From NCBI GenBank assembly GCA_003116995.1, contig BDSL01000062.1, positions 372,001 through 436,000 of the forward strand: a stretch of DNA of 64,000 bases. The letters run 5' to 3'. The notes under the pieces are model-generated. The model was not told the origin of the DNA and ran no database searches. It worked only from the letters and a program-made list of their open reading frames with translations. This DNA is from Yamagishiella unicocca (lineage: Eukaryota > Chlorophyta > Chlorophyceae > Chlamydomonadales > Volvocaceae). The translations under genes and the position numbers were made by a program. Positions 45,501-56,409 of this stretch are shown here, in pieces. Within the stretch, counting starts at the first letter, position 1; every line of letters begins with the position of its first letter.

Positions 45501-48031
45501 ATCGACGCCAGTGCCGAGGCCGATGGCCTGGTCTCTGGCGCGGATGCGGTGAGGGCGCCGACTGAGGATGCTGGCGTATCGGGGCTGACGGAGGTGGATA
45601 TCAAGACCGAGCCTTCGGTGCCGTACGACGGCGGCGACGTCGCCGCCGCGCCGGCCGAAGTGAAAGCGGGGGACGCAGTGAGGGTGAGGTCGCCGTCGCC
45701 CAAACGGTCGCCCGGTCCGGACGCGGTGGCAGGGGCGGCGGTGGGGGCGGGGGCGGTGGTGGACGTCACCGCTCCCAAGCGACCCATGGGTCCGCCCTTC
45801 CACGCCTACCTGCTCATCACGCTGGGGCGAACCCGTACGATGGTGCTGCGGTGTACGGAGGGGCTGGATGACGTCACCAGCAGGTGGGCGGGGGCGGGGG
45901 GGTAAAAGGGGGGGGGGCAGGTTGCAGAAAACAGTGCAAAACAGGAAACTGGGATGGCGCAAGGGGAAAGCGATGCCGCGGGATGCGCCGAGGCCTGGTG
46001 ACGGCCCATCCGAGGGGGTGTATAAAAACCGTTTTACGCAAGGGGACAGGATAGTTGGCGGCTTGGTGCATGGCCGTCGGACACCAATTTTGTGGGCGCA
46101 TGCTGGAGCACTGAAACTGACTACCGGCAAACCTGTGGAGGCGGCCTGTCGGAGCTGTGTAAAAGAAAAGAAATAGAAAAAGAATAAGTAAACGCGCGGT
46201 GGGGGGGTTTGAGTGCAGGCTGGGCCCGCGGTGGCTACTGGGCTAACACTGGTTGTGAAGCGCAGGTTGCGTGGACTGCTTGTGACGAAGCGGTCGGCAG
46301 GACCGAAATGGTCGCCAGCTCAGACCTCCCCACTCCTCGCGCAGCGGCCGAACCCCAACCAGCCTCGCTTGGGTGGCCCCGCACGACAAAACAAACCCGC
46401 GTTCTCAATACACCCATCCTGGGCCCCGACTCCTCAGCTCCAACTCCACTAGTCCACTTTCTCTGTTAGCGATTCGCTGAGATGCTCCCTCCTCCCCCCC
46501 CTAAGTCGTCCAGTAGCCGGTTCCTCCTTTTTGCAAAACCTTTCCATGTCGTACAACCGGGTGTTTTCCTGTCTCCCCCCCCCCCCGTCCCCCCCCGCCA
46601 CCCCCCCAGTCCTGGCTGCGACTTCATCCTGGACCAGCCCACGCTGTCCGCGGGCAACCTGTTCCACAACGCCGTAATCGTGCAGGTACGACGGGTGTAC
46701 GGCACGGTACGGCCACAAGGCACACAGAGCGATGTCGTACGGAACGGATGCGGGCTTGGCGGTGGCGGCTCGGCGTTACCCGACCAGCGCGTGGGCCCCT
46801 CACTCCGTCCGACTTGGTCTTTACTTAACACTAAAGCGCAGGCCTACGGGCTTCCTCTCAACCCCCCGTTCCGCCCTTCCAGGCGTGTCCCACGGGTCTG
46901 CGTGTTTTGGAGGGCATGTCGCTCGTGCAGGACCTGCCAGTCACCGATCTGCAGGTGGGGTGGGTTTCGAGGGAGACCCGTGGATGCCCTCGCGGTGGGG
47001 TGGGGTCCGATGGAGTCGGGGCCCGCTCGCGGTCGTCGAGTAACCCGAGTCGGAGACGCACGGCGGCGTTGTGGTCGACAGGAGGGTTTCGGAGCTTCGA
47101 AAGGGGTAGTGGAGACAGGCTGGGGCCCGGTTCGATGACAAACCCAACTCCCCCCAACCCCCGCCTGCCCCCAGGCGCTCGGAGCCGTGGCAGCGGCGCG
47201 CCAGGCGGGAGCGGCTCCCCCGACGATCAGCTACATGCAGGTGGGACGAGCGGGTGGGACGAGCGGGTGGGACGAGCGGGTGGGGCGAGCGATGGGGGGG
47301 GGGGTTAGTTGCTCCGTCTCCCATGTCGCGTAACCGGGTCTTCTCACCCCCCCCAACCCCCCCCCCGCCCCCTTGGCGCCCCCACACACCCGCCTCCATC
47401 ACTGACCCCACCCCACCCGCGGGTCTTCCTCGAACCCCACCCGCGCCGCCAAGCACGAACCGCCCCGCCCCACCACCTCACCGAAACCGCCAAAACCTCC
47501 AATACCGCCAAAACCGCCAAAACCGCCAGAGTTACGATAACCCTGCCAAAACCGCCGCCAACCGCCCCCAGGCCGCCGACCCGTACGTGCTGGTGGGGCT
47601 CAGCAACGGCACCGCGCTGTTGCTTGAGGGGGATCCGCTGTCGCTGACGCTGGGGGTGGCGACGGCGGCGGCGGAGCAGCTGATGGCGGCGCCGGCTCGC
47701 AGCGGCCAGCACCGAGTGGCGGCGGCGTGTCTGCAGCGAGACGAGACGGGCTGGATGCGCGGCGTGGCGGCGCCGGAGGCGTTTGGTTCCGGAGCGCCTG
47801 GGGGAGACGGCGCGGGTAGCGATGATGGCGGCGGCGGCGACGGCGGCGGCGACGGCGACGGCGGCGGTGGCTTGTTCCTTTGGATCTGTAGGCATTCGGG
47901 CCGCCTGGAGTGCTACGCGTTGCCCGCCATGAGGCTGGTGTTCCAGAGCTCGGGGCTGGCGGGGGGCGAGGAGGTGCTGCGGATGGGCCCGGCGGCCATG
48001 TACGACATGTACGACATCTTTGGCGGCGTCG

Positions 48032-48062
<31 letters not shown>

Positions 48063-51000
48063 GGGAGGCGACGGCGGCGGTGGAGGCGACGGCGGGGGAG
48101 GCGGCGGCATGGAGGACCCGGTGGCGGAGCTGCGGGTGGAGGCCTTCCGGGTGGGTGGTCGCGGGGGCGGGAAGGGCGTGTGTGTTTTTAAGCGTTGGTT
48201 GGAGGGTTGCGGTGAGGCCGTCGTGGGCCTGAGCGGCTCCCCCCACCCACCTAACCTCCCGGCACCTCCGACCCCTAGCGCCCTAGGTCCTTAGCGTCGT
48301 GCTCGCGGCCAGGGCGCCACTGCACTCCTCGCCAGCGTGCACAGCTGGGCTGGGAGGGGGCGCCACTGCACGCCTCGCCAGCGTGCACCGGTTTCCTCCC
48401 TACCCCGCCTCTGGCCCTCTTCTTCGGCATTGCATCTGCAAACGTATGTCCCAAACGGTTTTCCCTTCGTACACGGATATTGTATACCGTGGATCCTTGC
48501 AACCTCTTCTTGCCCCCGTGTCCCGCCCCGCTCCAGGGAGGCTCCTCCGGCGGCCTGGTGCCCGACTGCGAGCGCCCCGTACTGCTGGCGCTGACCACCT
48601 CGGGAGCACTGCTGGCGTACCAGGTACGGCACGGCTTACCATGTCGTACGCTTGCCCGTACACGTTTTTTCTCGTGTTTGTTTGGGCTTCATCCTGGTAT
48701 GGTGACGTCTCCCAGCGGCGGTCGTGGTTTGAGGATGTGATGTCCGAAACGTCTGGTACCTGTCTTCGGCTGGTACGTTGTCTTGTATGGTTTTTCTTGA
48801 GTCACGGGTTTGTTTCTCCCTTCCCATCCCGCCTGCACCCCCACCCCACGTAACCGGTTTTTATGCCACCCCCCTGCACCCCCCCCCCCAGGCCTTCAAC
48901 CCCAATGCGGCCGGGCCCTCCGGACAGCTCCTGCAGCTCAGCGGGGAGGGCTTGGCGGCGGCGGTGGCGGCGGCGGCGACCCACGGGTCGGCCGCGTCCA
49001 GGCCGCAGCTCGCTTTCTGCCGCCTGCCGCTAGAGACGCTGTCTCACGAGGCGCCCGCGCAAGAGGCGGGCGGTACGGCAGCAGCCGCGCCGGCGCTAGG
49101 ACCCCGTATGGTCAGGTTCGATCACCTCGCCTACACAGACCCGCAGCAGAAGGTGGGTTTTGAGGAAGACCCGTGGGTGCGAGAAAAGGTGGGGTGAGGG
49201 GGCGGCAGGTCTTGTAATGTGTGTGCGTGTGTGTGTGACAGGGTGCGGTGTCCAGGACGGCAACAACCCGCCGTCACGACACCACAACCACAACCACAAT
49301 TACAACTACAACCACAACCCCAACCATAATTACAACCACAACCACAGTTGCAACCACAACCATGACTATAACCACAACCACAACCCCAACCATAATTACA
49401 ACCACAACCACAATTACAACCACAACCATGACTATAACCACAACCACAACCCCAACCATAATTACAACCACAACCATGACTATAACCACAACCACAACCC
49501 CAACCATAATTACAACCACAACCACAATTACAACCACAACCATGACTATAACCACAACCACAACCCCAACCATAATTACAACCACAACCACAATTACAAC
49601 TACAACCATGACTATAACCACAACCACAACCCATCCTCCGCCGGCTAGCTTCTGCTCTCCGTTTCCCATGCCGTGTAACCGGGTCTTCTCGCCACCCCTT
49701 GTTCCCCACCCGCCGCACTCCACCCACCCCCTTTCGCGCCTCCGTGCCCCTCCCTGCCCCTCCTTGAACCCCCCCCCCCCGGCCCCCGACAGACCCATGG
49801 GCCCAGCTGCAGCGGCGTCTTCGTGTGCGGCTCCCGGCCGCTGTGGCTGGTGGCCAGCCGGGGCGGTCTGGTGGCTCACCCCATGTTCGTGGAGGGTCCG
49901 GTGTCCTCTCTGACTCCCTTCCACAACGCCAACTGCCCGATGGTGGGTCACCAGCGACCCGGATGGGGTAGCGAGGAAAGCCGGGGGCCCGGCCAACCAG
50001 CATGAGCCCCCCCCCGCCACTGCCCCCGCCCCCGGCCCCCCATCTCAAAACGTCTGTTCTAGACGGTTTTTTCTCGCATCCACGGGTCTTCCTCGAAGCC
50101 CCGGCCCCTGCCCCCGCCCCTGCCTCCGCTCCCTTCCCCCCCCCCGGCAAAACACACACACACGCACACACACAACCACACAACACTAACTTCGCCCCTC
50201 CCCGCTGTCGTACGTGCTCCGGAACCAACCCCTAGGGTTTCATCACCGCCTGCAGCGGCCGCGGCCAGCTCAAGGTGTGCCAGCTGCCCCCGCACACGCG
50301 GCTGGACGGCGCCTGGGTGACCCGGCGGGTCGCTCTGCGCGTCACCCCGCACCGTCTGGCCTGGTTTCGGGACGCGGGGCTGCTGGCTGCCATCACCTCA
50401 CGACCCGTGCCTGCCAGGTGAGTGGGGCCCCTCCTCCTTCTGCCCCCCTCCTCCTCCTTCTGCCCCGCCTCCTCCTCCTCCTCCCCCTCCTTCTGCCCCC
50501 CTCCTCCTCCTTCTGCCCCCCTCCTCCTCCTTCTGCCCCGCCTCCTCCTCCTCCTCCCCCTCCTTCTGCACCCTCCTCCCCCTCCTCCTCCTCTTCCTCC
50601 TCCTCCGCCTCCTCCTCCGCCTCCGGCCCCCCCTCCTGCTCCTCGCCAGCCGCAGAAGCAATGGGCATGGCCGCCGAAGGTCGCTACACGACCTGCTACT
50701 TTTAGTTTCCGCATCCAAGTCCTCCAGCATGCACCTCCAAACGTGTGTACCAAACGATATATATTTCGTACACGGCTTTTTCCTTGCACCCCCCCCCCCC
50801 TTCATGCGTGTAGTCAGTGTACGGCACCTCCTTGCCCCCCCCTTCCTCATTCCCCGCCCCCTTCTTCCCCCCCCCGCCCCCTCCAAACCCCCGGCCGCAT
50901 ACGTCGTATGAAAGGGTTTTTCCCTCCAGACACACACACACACACACACACGCTCCCCCTCCGCGGCCACACACCCACATCCACACCCACACCCACATCC

Positions 51001-52225
51001 ACGTCCACGCCCTCCCCCGCATTCTTGCAGCTCGTAGCCGTCGAACTGTAAGGAATCCCGTTAACCGCTACTGTTGACCGTTGGCCGTTGACCGTTGATC
51101 CCCTGCTGCCCAGGCCGCGTCCTCCGGAGGAGCCCGGCGGCGACCCCCACGCCGCCGCCGCCTACGCCGCCGCCGCCGCCGCCGCCGCCGGGCGCGGCCG
51201 CGAGGAGTCCTGGGAGCTGCGGCTGCTGGAGCCGTCCGGGTGCAGCAAGCTGTGGTCGTCTCAGGTGCTGCCGCCGGGCGAGCAGGCGCTGTGTCTGCGG
51301 GTGGTGTACTTACAGAACGCCACGTCGGGTGCGCTGGCGTGGGTGCACGTGCGGGGTTACGAGTTGGGGTTTGGAGGGTTTGGGGGGTGGTAAAACCCGT
51401 TTACGCGACGGGACAGGAGGGTTTGGGGGGTGGGCCGCTTACCCGTTTACGCGACGGGACAGGAGGGTTTGGGGCGGGAGGTCGAGGAGGGAAGCATTCC
51501 CGGGAGGGGGTGGGGATACAAATAATAAATTTATATCCGCGGATTTACAGCCGACAAACCAATGGTTATGCGAAACTGTGTGAACGTGAAGCTGTGTTGC
51601 GAAGGTAGCCGAGCCTCAACCCACATACCGCGGTGGTTGTGGACGCGTTGCTCTCGGAGTCCTCGCCATTAACCGCCCCGTACACCACCCCCACCATCCC
51701 TCCGCTCCGGAACCCACTCCTGCAGGCGACACGGATGCGCTGCTGGCTGTTGGCACCGGCTACCCCTTGGGTGAGTCAGCAGGCCGCTGCCGCTCCAGGG
51801 AGGGGCGGGTGGCGCGGGCCCGCAGAGCTGGGCTTGGGCTACAGGGAGGGCCTCCGGCCGCGGCGTGGTCGCGGCCGACCCGCGGGTCAGGCGCCACACG
51901 CCGATGTGTACGAGCCGAGCCGTACGCGCCACACCAAAAAGTAGCTTGGCCCACTGGGCCTTATCCTGGCCTTATCCTTCTGCATCAGGCCCACCAGCCC
52001 ACAACCTCCAATCTCCCGAGTCCGTTGCTGCCCGATGCCCTCCCCCCCCCTTCAGGAGAGGACTACCCCTGCCTCGGCCGCATCTTGCTGTACTCCGTAT
52101 CGGCGGAAGTGGTGGACCTGGGCTCGGGCAACCTCACGCGCAGGTACGCCGCCGCCGCCGCCGCCGGCCCCGCCGCCGCCGCCGCCGCGACCGCCGCCGC
52201 CGCTGCCGCCGCGGCCGCCGCCGCG

Positions 52226-52258
<33 letters not shown>

Positions 52259-55200
52259 GCCGCCGGCCCCGCCGCCGGCCGCAGCGTTTGTGTTATCTCA
52301 CAGCTGAAGCCGCCGCACGTGTTGTAAAGCATCTAGCGCAAAGTGGCGGAAATGAACAGTCCGGACTGCGCGGTATGCGTGCGCAGCAGGCATTCATCGA
52401 GGGAGGCCTCCATTTCTGGCTCGCGTTGCTTCGAAAACGCTGGCTTCTTGGCACGTCACGCCCCCACCACATCCCCTCCCTGCCTATGTCTCGGCCGCCG
52501 CGGGTTCCCTCTGAATCTCTCCTCCCCTCCCCCTTTTTATTGTAACCCCCCCACCTCCCTCCGGGGCAGGTGGAGCGCCGTACTAGTCGCCACTCGGGAC
52601 ATGGCGTCGGCCGTGACCAGGTAGAGGCGGGGGGTATGAGGGGAAACCCGCGGGGGGGAGGCGGGGGGGGGCGGGGGCAGGTATCGCACATACACACGTA
52701 TTGGCCATGCGAGGCAAAGTATCGGATAGGGGCGGAGGGTGCGGGTGACCTCGTAGCGTTCTAGGGATTTAGGGTTGTAGGGGCAGGGTTCTGTCACCTT
52801 TTCTAGAAACTCCCCCCACCACCCCACCAAAGGGTTGCCAACCGTATCAACCCCCAACCCACCGCCCACTTCCTGCCTCCCCCCCCCCCAGCGTGCAGGA
52901 ATTCAAATCGCAGCTTCTTGTGACTTGCGGTAGCAGGGTGGAGATGTACGAGTGGCGAGGACCCGCGCTGTCAGCAGCAGCAGGGGGGCCAGGGGCGGGG
53001 GGCCAGGGGGGAGCGCCAGCAGCCGCATCGGGCCCTCAAGGTGAGGGTGTTTGAGGGGGGCCAAGGGGGCTCAGAAGGGTATTGGAGGGGGGGGCCGGCG
53101 GGGTCAGAAGGGGTGAAGACGGGTGAGGCGGGTTGTGGGGTGGCGTGGGAATGCATGTTGGCCATCGTAGGAGGGAAAGTGTCGGGTAGGTTGAGGGTAC
53201 GGGGAGTGTGGAACGTCTTTCCAAGTGTGCACGGGTTGGGTTTTAGGGGGGAGGGTGCGGCGGGGGCGAGCCAGCCAGCTGGGTGGCGCCTACGGCACCA
53301 GGCGGGGTGGAGCGGAGGGTGTGTGTGTGTGTTTGAGGGGCGGTTGAGCTGCTCGAAACAGGAGGGGGGCGGTGGGAGGACGTCAATGTACGGCGACTCT
53401 CGGCGCCGGATCGAGACGTCTCTGTGAAGGTGGTCGTGTACTGTTCAGGGCCAGCCGGCGCCGCCGCCGCCCCTTCCAGCCTCCCACCAGCCCTCCACAA
53501 GGCCCTTGCAACCCCTTTGACCACCTCCCCTCCCACCAGCCCTCCACAAAGCCCTTGCAACCCCTTTGACCACCTCCCCTCCCACCAGCCCTCCACAAGG
53601 CCCTTGCAACCCCTTTGACCACCTCCCCTCCCACCAGCCCTCCACAAGGCCCTTGCAACCCCTTTGACCACCTCCCCTCCCACCCCCATTCTTCTGAACC
53701 GCCATCTTCACCGCCTTGGTTTGTAGGCCGTGGATTCGCGGATTCTCTTTAAACCCCCACCGGACGCCACCACCTGCCGGTGTCTTGGGCACACAATGAA
53801 ACCTCTCCTGATCCTGCCACCACCACCATGACCTCTCCGGACCCTGCCACCCCCACCACGACGTCAGGTCCCAGCGGCGGCGCCGGCGGCGGCAGTCTGG
53901 AGAAGCGCGCGTTCTTCGACCTGCCCTGCCTGGTGACGGGTCTGGTGGCTGTTAAGGACTACTTGCTGGCTTCTGACGCAAGCCAGGGGCTGTTCTTCGT
54001 GCGATACTCGGTGAGCAGCGGTCGGACCCACCGCCACCACCACCAACAGACGCATTCGAGTTTTACCGGCTTTGAGTCCTTCCCCCACACACACACGCCC
54101 TACACACGCCCAACGCACACCCTCCCTTTCCTATGGCGTGCAACCGGGTCTTCTCGCTACTACCTCCCCCCTCCGACGCATTCGAGTTTTACCGGCTTTG
54201 AGTCCTTCCCCCCCACACACACGCCCTACACACGCCCAACGCACACCCTCCCTTTCCTATGGCGTGCAACCGGGCCTTCTCGCTACTACCTCCCCCCTCC
54301 AACACACATATAAACACACATATAAACGCACACAACCGAGCCCGGCCACGGTCCACCCCCCCCTCCTGCCTTGCCTACCTAGTGCCGACCCACGGGTTTC
54401 CTCTGATACTCCAGCCCCGAAACCAACGCCGACCCACGGGTTTCCTCTCATACAGCTCCCCCCCTGGTGCCTCCGGTGTAACCGGTCTTCATACCCCACC
54501 GCGTGCCTCCCGCCGCCGCCTGCCGCGCGTGGTCTTGTGTTCGAGTCCTGCCCAGGACGCCGCCCGTGTGTTGGAGTTCATGGCCAAGGACTTCGACCAC
54601 CGCGACGTGGTGGCTGCGGGGGTGGTCATAAACGAACCCAAGTTGGCCTTCCTTGCGGCCGACGCGGCTGGCAGCCTGGCGCTCAGCGAGTTCTACGGTG
54701 TGTGTTTTAAGCTGCCGCTAAGTCACGTGTGTAGGGGGGTTCGATAAGAGCATCCGCGAATACGTGTGTAGGGGTGGTGTGAAACCGGTGACACGAAAAA
54801 CGACAAGATAGTGGGCATGGTGGGCGGACAGCGAGGATGTGGGCGCATGCTGGAGCATTGGGACGGACGACCGGCAAACCTGTGGAGCCGGTTTCTTGGG
54901 GCTGCAGAAAGGGGGGGTGTAGGGGTGGGTGGGGGTGGGGGTTCCTATTATGTTGTCTTTTTACTTGCTGACCCACGGGTTTCCTCTCCTCTCATACCCC
55001 GCCTCGACCGACCCCCTCCCGCCCACACACACACACGCACACACACGCGCGCGCAGGCAACCGCAACTCCAACCCCGAGTTCTGGGCGGGTCAGAGGCTG
55101 GCTCCGCTGGGTCTGCTGCACGTGGCTCGCCGCGTGAGTTGCTGCACGTCCATCAAGATGCCAACCAGCGACGGGAAGAACAGGTGGGAGGTGCGAGGGA

Positions 55201-56409
55201 GCCCGCGCACAACGACAAACGGTCGGGGAAGGAGAGGGAATTACTACAGGGAGGGGGTTGAGAGGGGGTTGAAACCCGTAGGCCCGCAGTTGGGGCTGGG
55301 CCGCGTGGGTGGGCTGAAGCCGATCCGCGTAATCCGAGGCGCCTGGTGGTTGTGGTTGTGGTTGTGGTTGTGGTTGTGGTTGTGGTTGTGGTTGTGGTTG
55401 TGGTTGGTGGTTGGTTTCTCACCACTAACTCCAACCCTGACCCCAACCTTAACCCCCAATCCCGACTTCCGTGTTCAATTCCAGGCACGCGCTGCTGTGC
55501 GGCGCCGCTGAGGGTGGGCTGTCGTACGTTGCTCCGGTGCCAGACCCTGAGACGGCGCAGCGGCTGACCGCCCTGCAGACGCACCTCTCGCGCAGCCTGC
55601 CGCACCTGGCGGGCCTCAACCCGCGGTCGTTCAGGTGGGTGGCTGGAGGCGGGTCCTGACGGGCTTTCGAGGGAGACCTGATAGGGTGGGGTAGGAATGC
55701 GGACAGGGTTGCAAAAAAGAACGGGGCGGGGGAGGTTGGCAGGATGAAAACCCGTGTACGACAGGAAAACCGTTTGAAACAGACGGGGCCGGGGGGGGGC
55801 GGGGGGTTAAGGAGGGGACCAGGCCGAGATGGAGATCGATTGATGGAGATGGAGGCGGAGCAAACCTGTAACCCCGACAAAGGAGAAAACCGTAAGCCGT
55901 CAAAGCGCAACCCCCCCCTCCCCTTCCTCACCGCCCTCGCTGCCTAGGCACCGATTCTGCCGCATCCCGAAGCCGCTGGGCGGCGGTGAGGCCCACCACG
56001 CCCCGCCCCCGCCCCGCTCCAACGGCCTGCTGGACGGGCAGCTGCTGCTGGCCTTCCCGCTCCTCAGCCGCGAGCAGCAGGCGGCCGCGGCGGCTGCTGC
56101 GAGCGCCACCCCGCTGCAGCTGCTGGCGGACCTACGGGTGGGTCGCGTGGGAGGGACCGCGAGTATGCCTGTGCTGGGCACCCCACCCCTTGTGCCTGCC
56201 GGATGAGGACTGGTCGGCGACCGGCGACCTGCTGTCGGCTGCTGCCCCGCTTTCCGTCGGTTGTTTCGTCCCCCTAGTGCCTAGTGACTGGGGCCCCGGC
56301 CCGCTGTATCACATCACAGGAGCAGTCTCCAGTCCGACATCGGCCACCTCCCAACCCCTGCCCGTTTCTCGTGTTGCAGACAATTGTGGCGGCCGCTACG
56401 CTCTGCTAG
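37862..56409 (+). CDS. CPSF1: CPSF160, large subunit of the cleavage and polyadenylation specificity factor
   Basis: CPSF160 is a triple beta-propeller scaffold of the nuclear complex that recognises the poly(A) signal. Thirty-one exons join in phase to 1823 residues (plants and animals about 1440): 37862-37885, 38622-38821, 38982-39179, 39479-39686, 40298-40402, 40792-40880, 41712-41886, 42793-42933, 43215-43320, 43944-44459, 44542-44657, 45093-45883, 46610-46685, 46883-46954, 47175-47240, 47572-48150, 48537-48623, 48892-49152, 49793-49942, 50236-50417, 51114-51328, 51726-51770, 52056-52143, 52570-52620, 52892-53040, 53868-54010, 54556-54697, 55057-55183, 55485-55634, 55948-56137 and 56380-56409. 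Exon 1 (MSTCLYKE) joins HPPTGVTL, as in animal CPSF160. Diagnostic runs include [69 protein letters not shown] and [11 protein letters not shown]. Extra length comes from Gly/Ala/Asp-rich inserts, mainly in exons 10, 12 and 16. Reading through the last donor would end the protein at 56206 instead. Confidence 0.95.
38335..38545 (-). repeat. Intron-repeat families A and B in CPSF160 intron 1
   Basis: Reverse-orientation pieces: AAACGGTGTTTTCGGACATC with CACGGGTTTCCCTCGAAC (family A), and CAGTCGAGTTACCGGTTCTT and ATGTCGAGTAACTGGTCCTT (family B, two copies). Confidence 0.75.
39300..39375 (+). repeat. Intron-repeat family B copy in CPSF160 intron 3
   Basis: AACCGGTCACTCGACATGGG, then AAATGCAGCTGG, then GCGCATGCTACTGGAC, the same order as at 43650-43740. 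Confidence 0.8.
39727..40075 (+). repeat. 47-bp tandem repeat in CPSF160 intron 4, about seven copies
   Basis: The unit contains GTTGCAAGGAAAACACCGGT, ATCCGTGTGGTTGG and GGGGGATGGG. Its start is the same as the first 20 bp of intron-repeat family A, so the array seems to have grown out of a family A copy. The last unit merges into family A-like sequence (GACCCGTGTACCCG, then GGCGTTTCGATGG). Confidence 0.85.
41220..41711 (+). repeat. Tandem duplication of intron end plus exon start in CPSF160 intron 6
   Basis: CGGTTCAGGGAGCGCAAGGA followed by CACCTGCTGCCTCACCGCCA occurs three times, beginning near 41351, 41508 and 41706. Only the third copy is followed by the true exon 7 (41712-41886). Each copy is separated by ACCCC-rich sequence with CGGGTACACGGGTTTTCCTT blocks. 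The first two copies therefore carry a full acceptor and about 12 codons of exon that then break off into CACCCC repeats. Confidence 0.9.
42498..42700 (+). repeat. CAG and CAC trinucleotide-rich tract in CPSF160 intron 7
   Basis: About eleven CAG units are followed by ACC/CAC-rich sequence. In one frame it would read poly-Gln and poly-His, but it is upstream of the acceptor at 42792 and out of register with the conserved protein. Confidence 0.85.
43358..43740 (+). repeat. Intron-repeat families A (two copies) and B (one copy) in CPSF160 intron 9
   Basis: GTTGCACGGAAAACCCGTGT at about 43360; a full family A copy at 43465-43566 ending AAAGTCGGAGGTCGG; and family B at 43665-43740 (AAAGAACCGGTAATGCGACT, then GCGCATGCTACTGGAC). 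Confidence 0.85.
44684..44730 (+). repeat. Intron-repeat family B copy in CPSF160 intron 11
   Basis: AAAAGAACCGGTAACTCGAC, then TGGGGAAATGTGG and GTGCATAGCC. Confidence 0.8.
46013..46140 (+). repeat. Family B-like intron repeat in CPSF160 intron 12
   Basis: AAAACCGTTTTACGCAAGGG, then GACAGGATAGTTGGCG, GGGCGCATGCTGGAGCA and ACCGGCAAACCTGTGGAG. The same series is found at 54778-54900. Confidence 0.75.
48404..48504 (-). repeat. Intron-repeat family A, reverse copy in CPSF160 intron 16
   Basis: GCATCTGCAAACGTATGTCC, then CAAACGGTTTTCCCTTCGTA and CACGGATAT, ending GGATCCTTGCAACC; the reverse complement of the family A order. Confidence 0.75.
49268..49632 (+). repeat. ACAACC hexanucleotide array with higher-order units, CPSF160 intron 18
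   Basis: ACCACAACC units are interspersed with ATAATTACAA and ATGACTATAA in repeating blocks of about 40-70 bp, repeated several times. The array fills most of the intron between 49152 and 49793. Confidence 0.9.
50040..50105 (-). repeat. Intron-repeat family A, reverse partial copy in CPSF160 intron 19
   Basis: AAAACGTCTGTTCTAGACGG, then TTTTTTCTCGCATCCACGGG and TCTTCCTCGAAGCC. Confidence 0.75.
50428..50600 (+). repeat. CTCCTCCTTCTGCCCC array in CPSF160 intron 20
   Basis: Pyrimidine-only units, several nearly identical, directly after the donor at 50418. They create long spurious Ser/Pro-rich and Gly/Glu-rich frames. Confidence 0.85.
50691..50796 (-). repeat. Intron-repeat family A, reverse copy in CPSF160 intron 20
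   Basis: CAAGTCCTCCAGCATGCACC, then TCCAAACGTGTGTACCAAAC, ATTTCGTACACGG and TTTTTCCTTGCACCCC. Confidence 0.8.
52144..52290 (+). repeat. GCC trinucleotide-rich tract after a CPSF160 donor
   Basis: A long GCC run starts right after the splice donor at 52143/52144. It is in frame with the upstream exon, so an unspliced transcript would encode a poly-Ala extension and stop near 52327. Confidence 0.85.
53485..53685 (+). repeat. 49-bp tandem repeat, four copies, CPSF160 intron 25
   Basis: Units contain CCCTCCACAAGGCCCTTGCA, ACCCCTTTGACCACC and TCCCCTCCCACCAG with only one or two differences between copies (AAAGCCC for AAGGCCC). Confidence 0.9.
54050..54301 (+). repeat. 126-bp direct duplication with intron-repeat end, CPSF160 intron 26
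   Basis: Two units run from ACGCATTCGAGTTTTACCGG to TATGGCGTGCAACCGGG and TTCTCGCTACTACC. The end resembles family B in reverse. Confidence 0.9.
54778..54905 (+). repeat. Family B-like intron repeat in CPSF160 intron 27
   Basis: GTGAAACCGGTGACACGAAA, then GACAAGATAGTGGGC, GGGCGCATGCTGGAGCA and ACCGGCAAACCTGTGGAG, parallel to 46013-46140. Confidence 0.75.
55345..55410 (+). repeat. GTGGTT hexanucleotide microsatellite, CPSF160 intron 28
   Basis: About ten GTGGTT or GTTGTG units. This is the complement of the ACAACC hexamer that fills intron 18 of the same gene. Confidence 0.9.

Noticed and set aside
49131..50228. Minus-strand ORF of 365 codons rich in Cys, Gly and Tyr
   Set aside because: The Cys-Gly-Tyr repeats are the complement of the ACAACC array in a CPSF160 intron.
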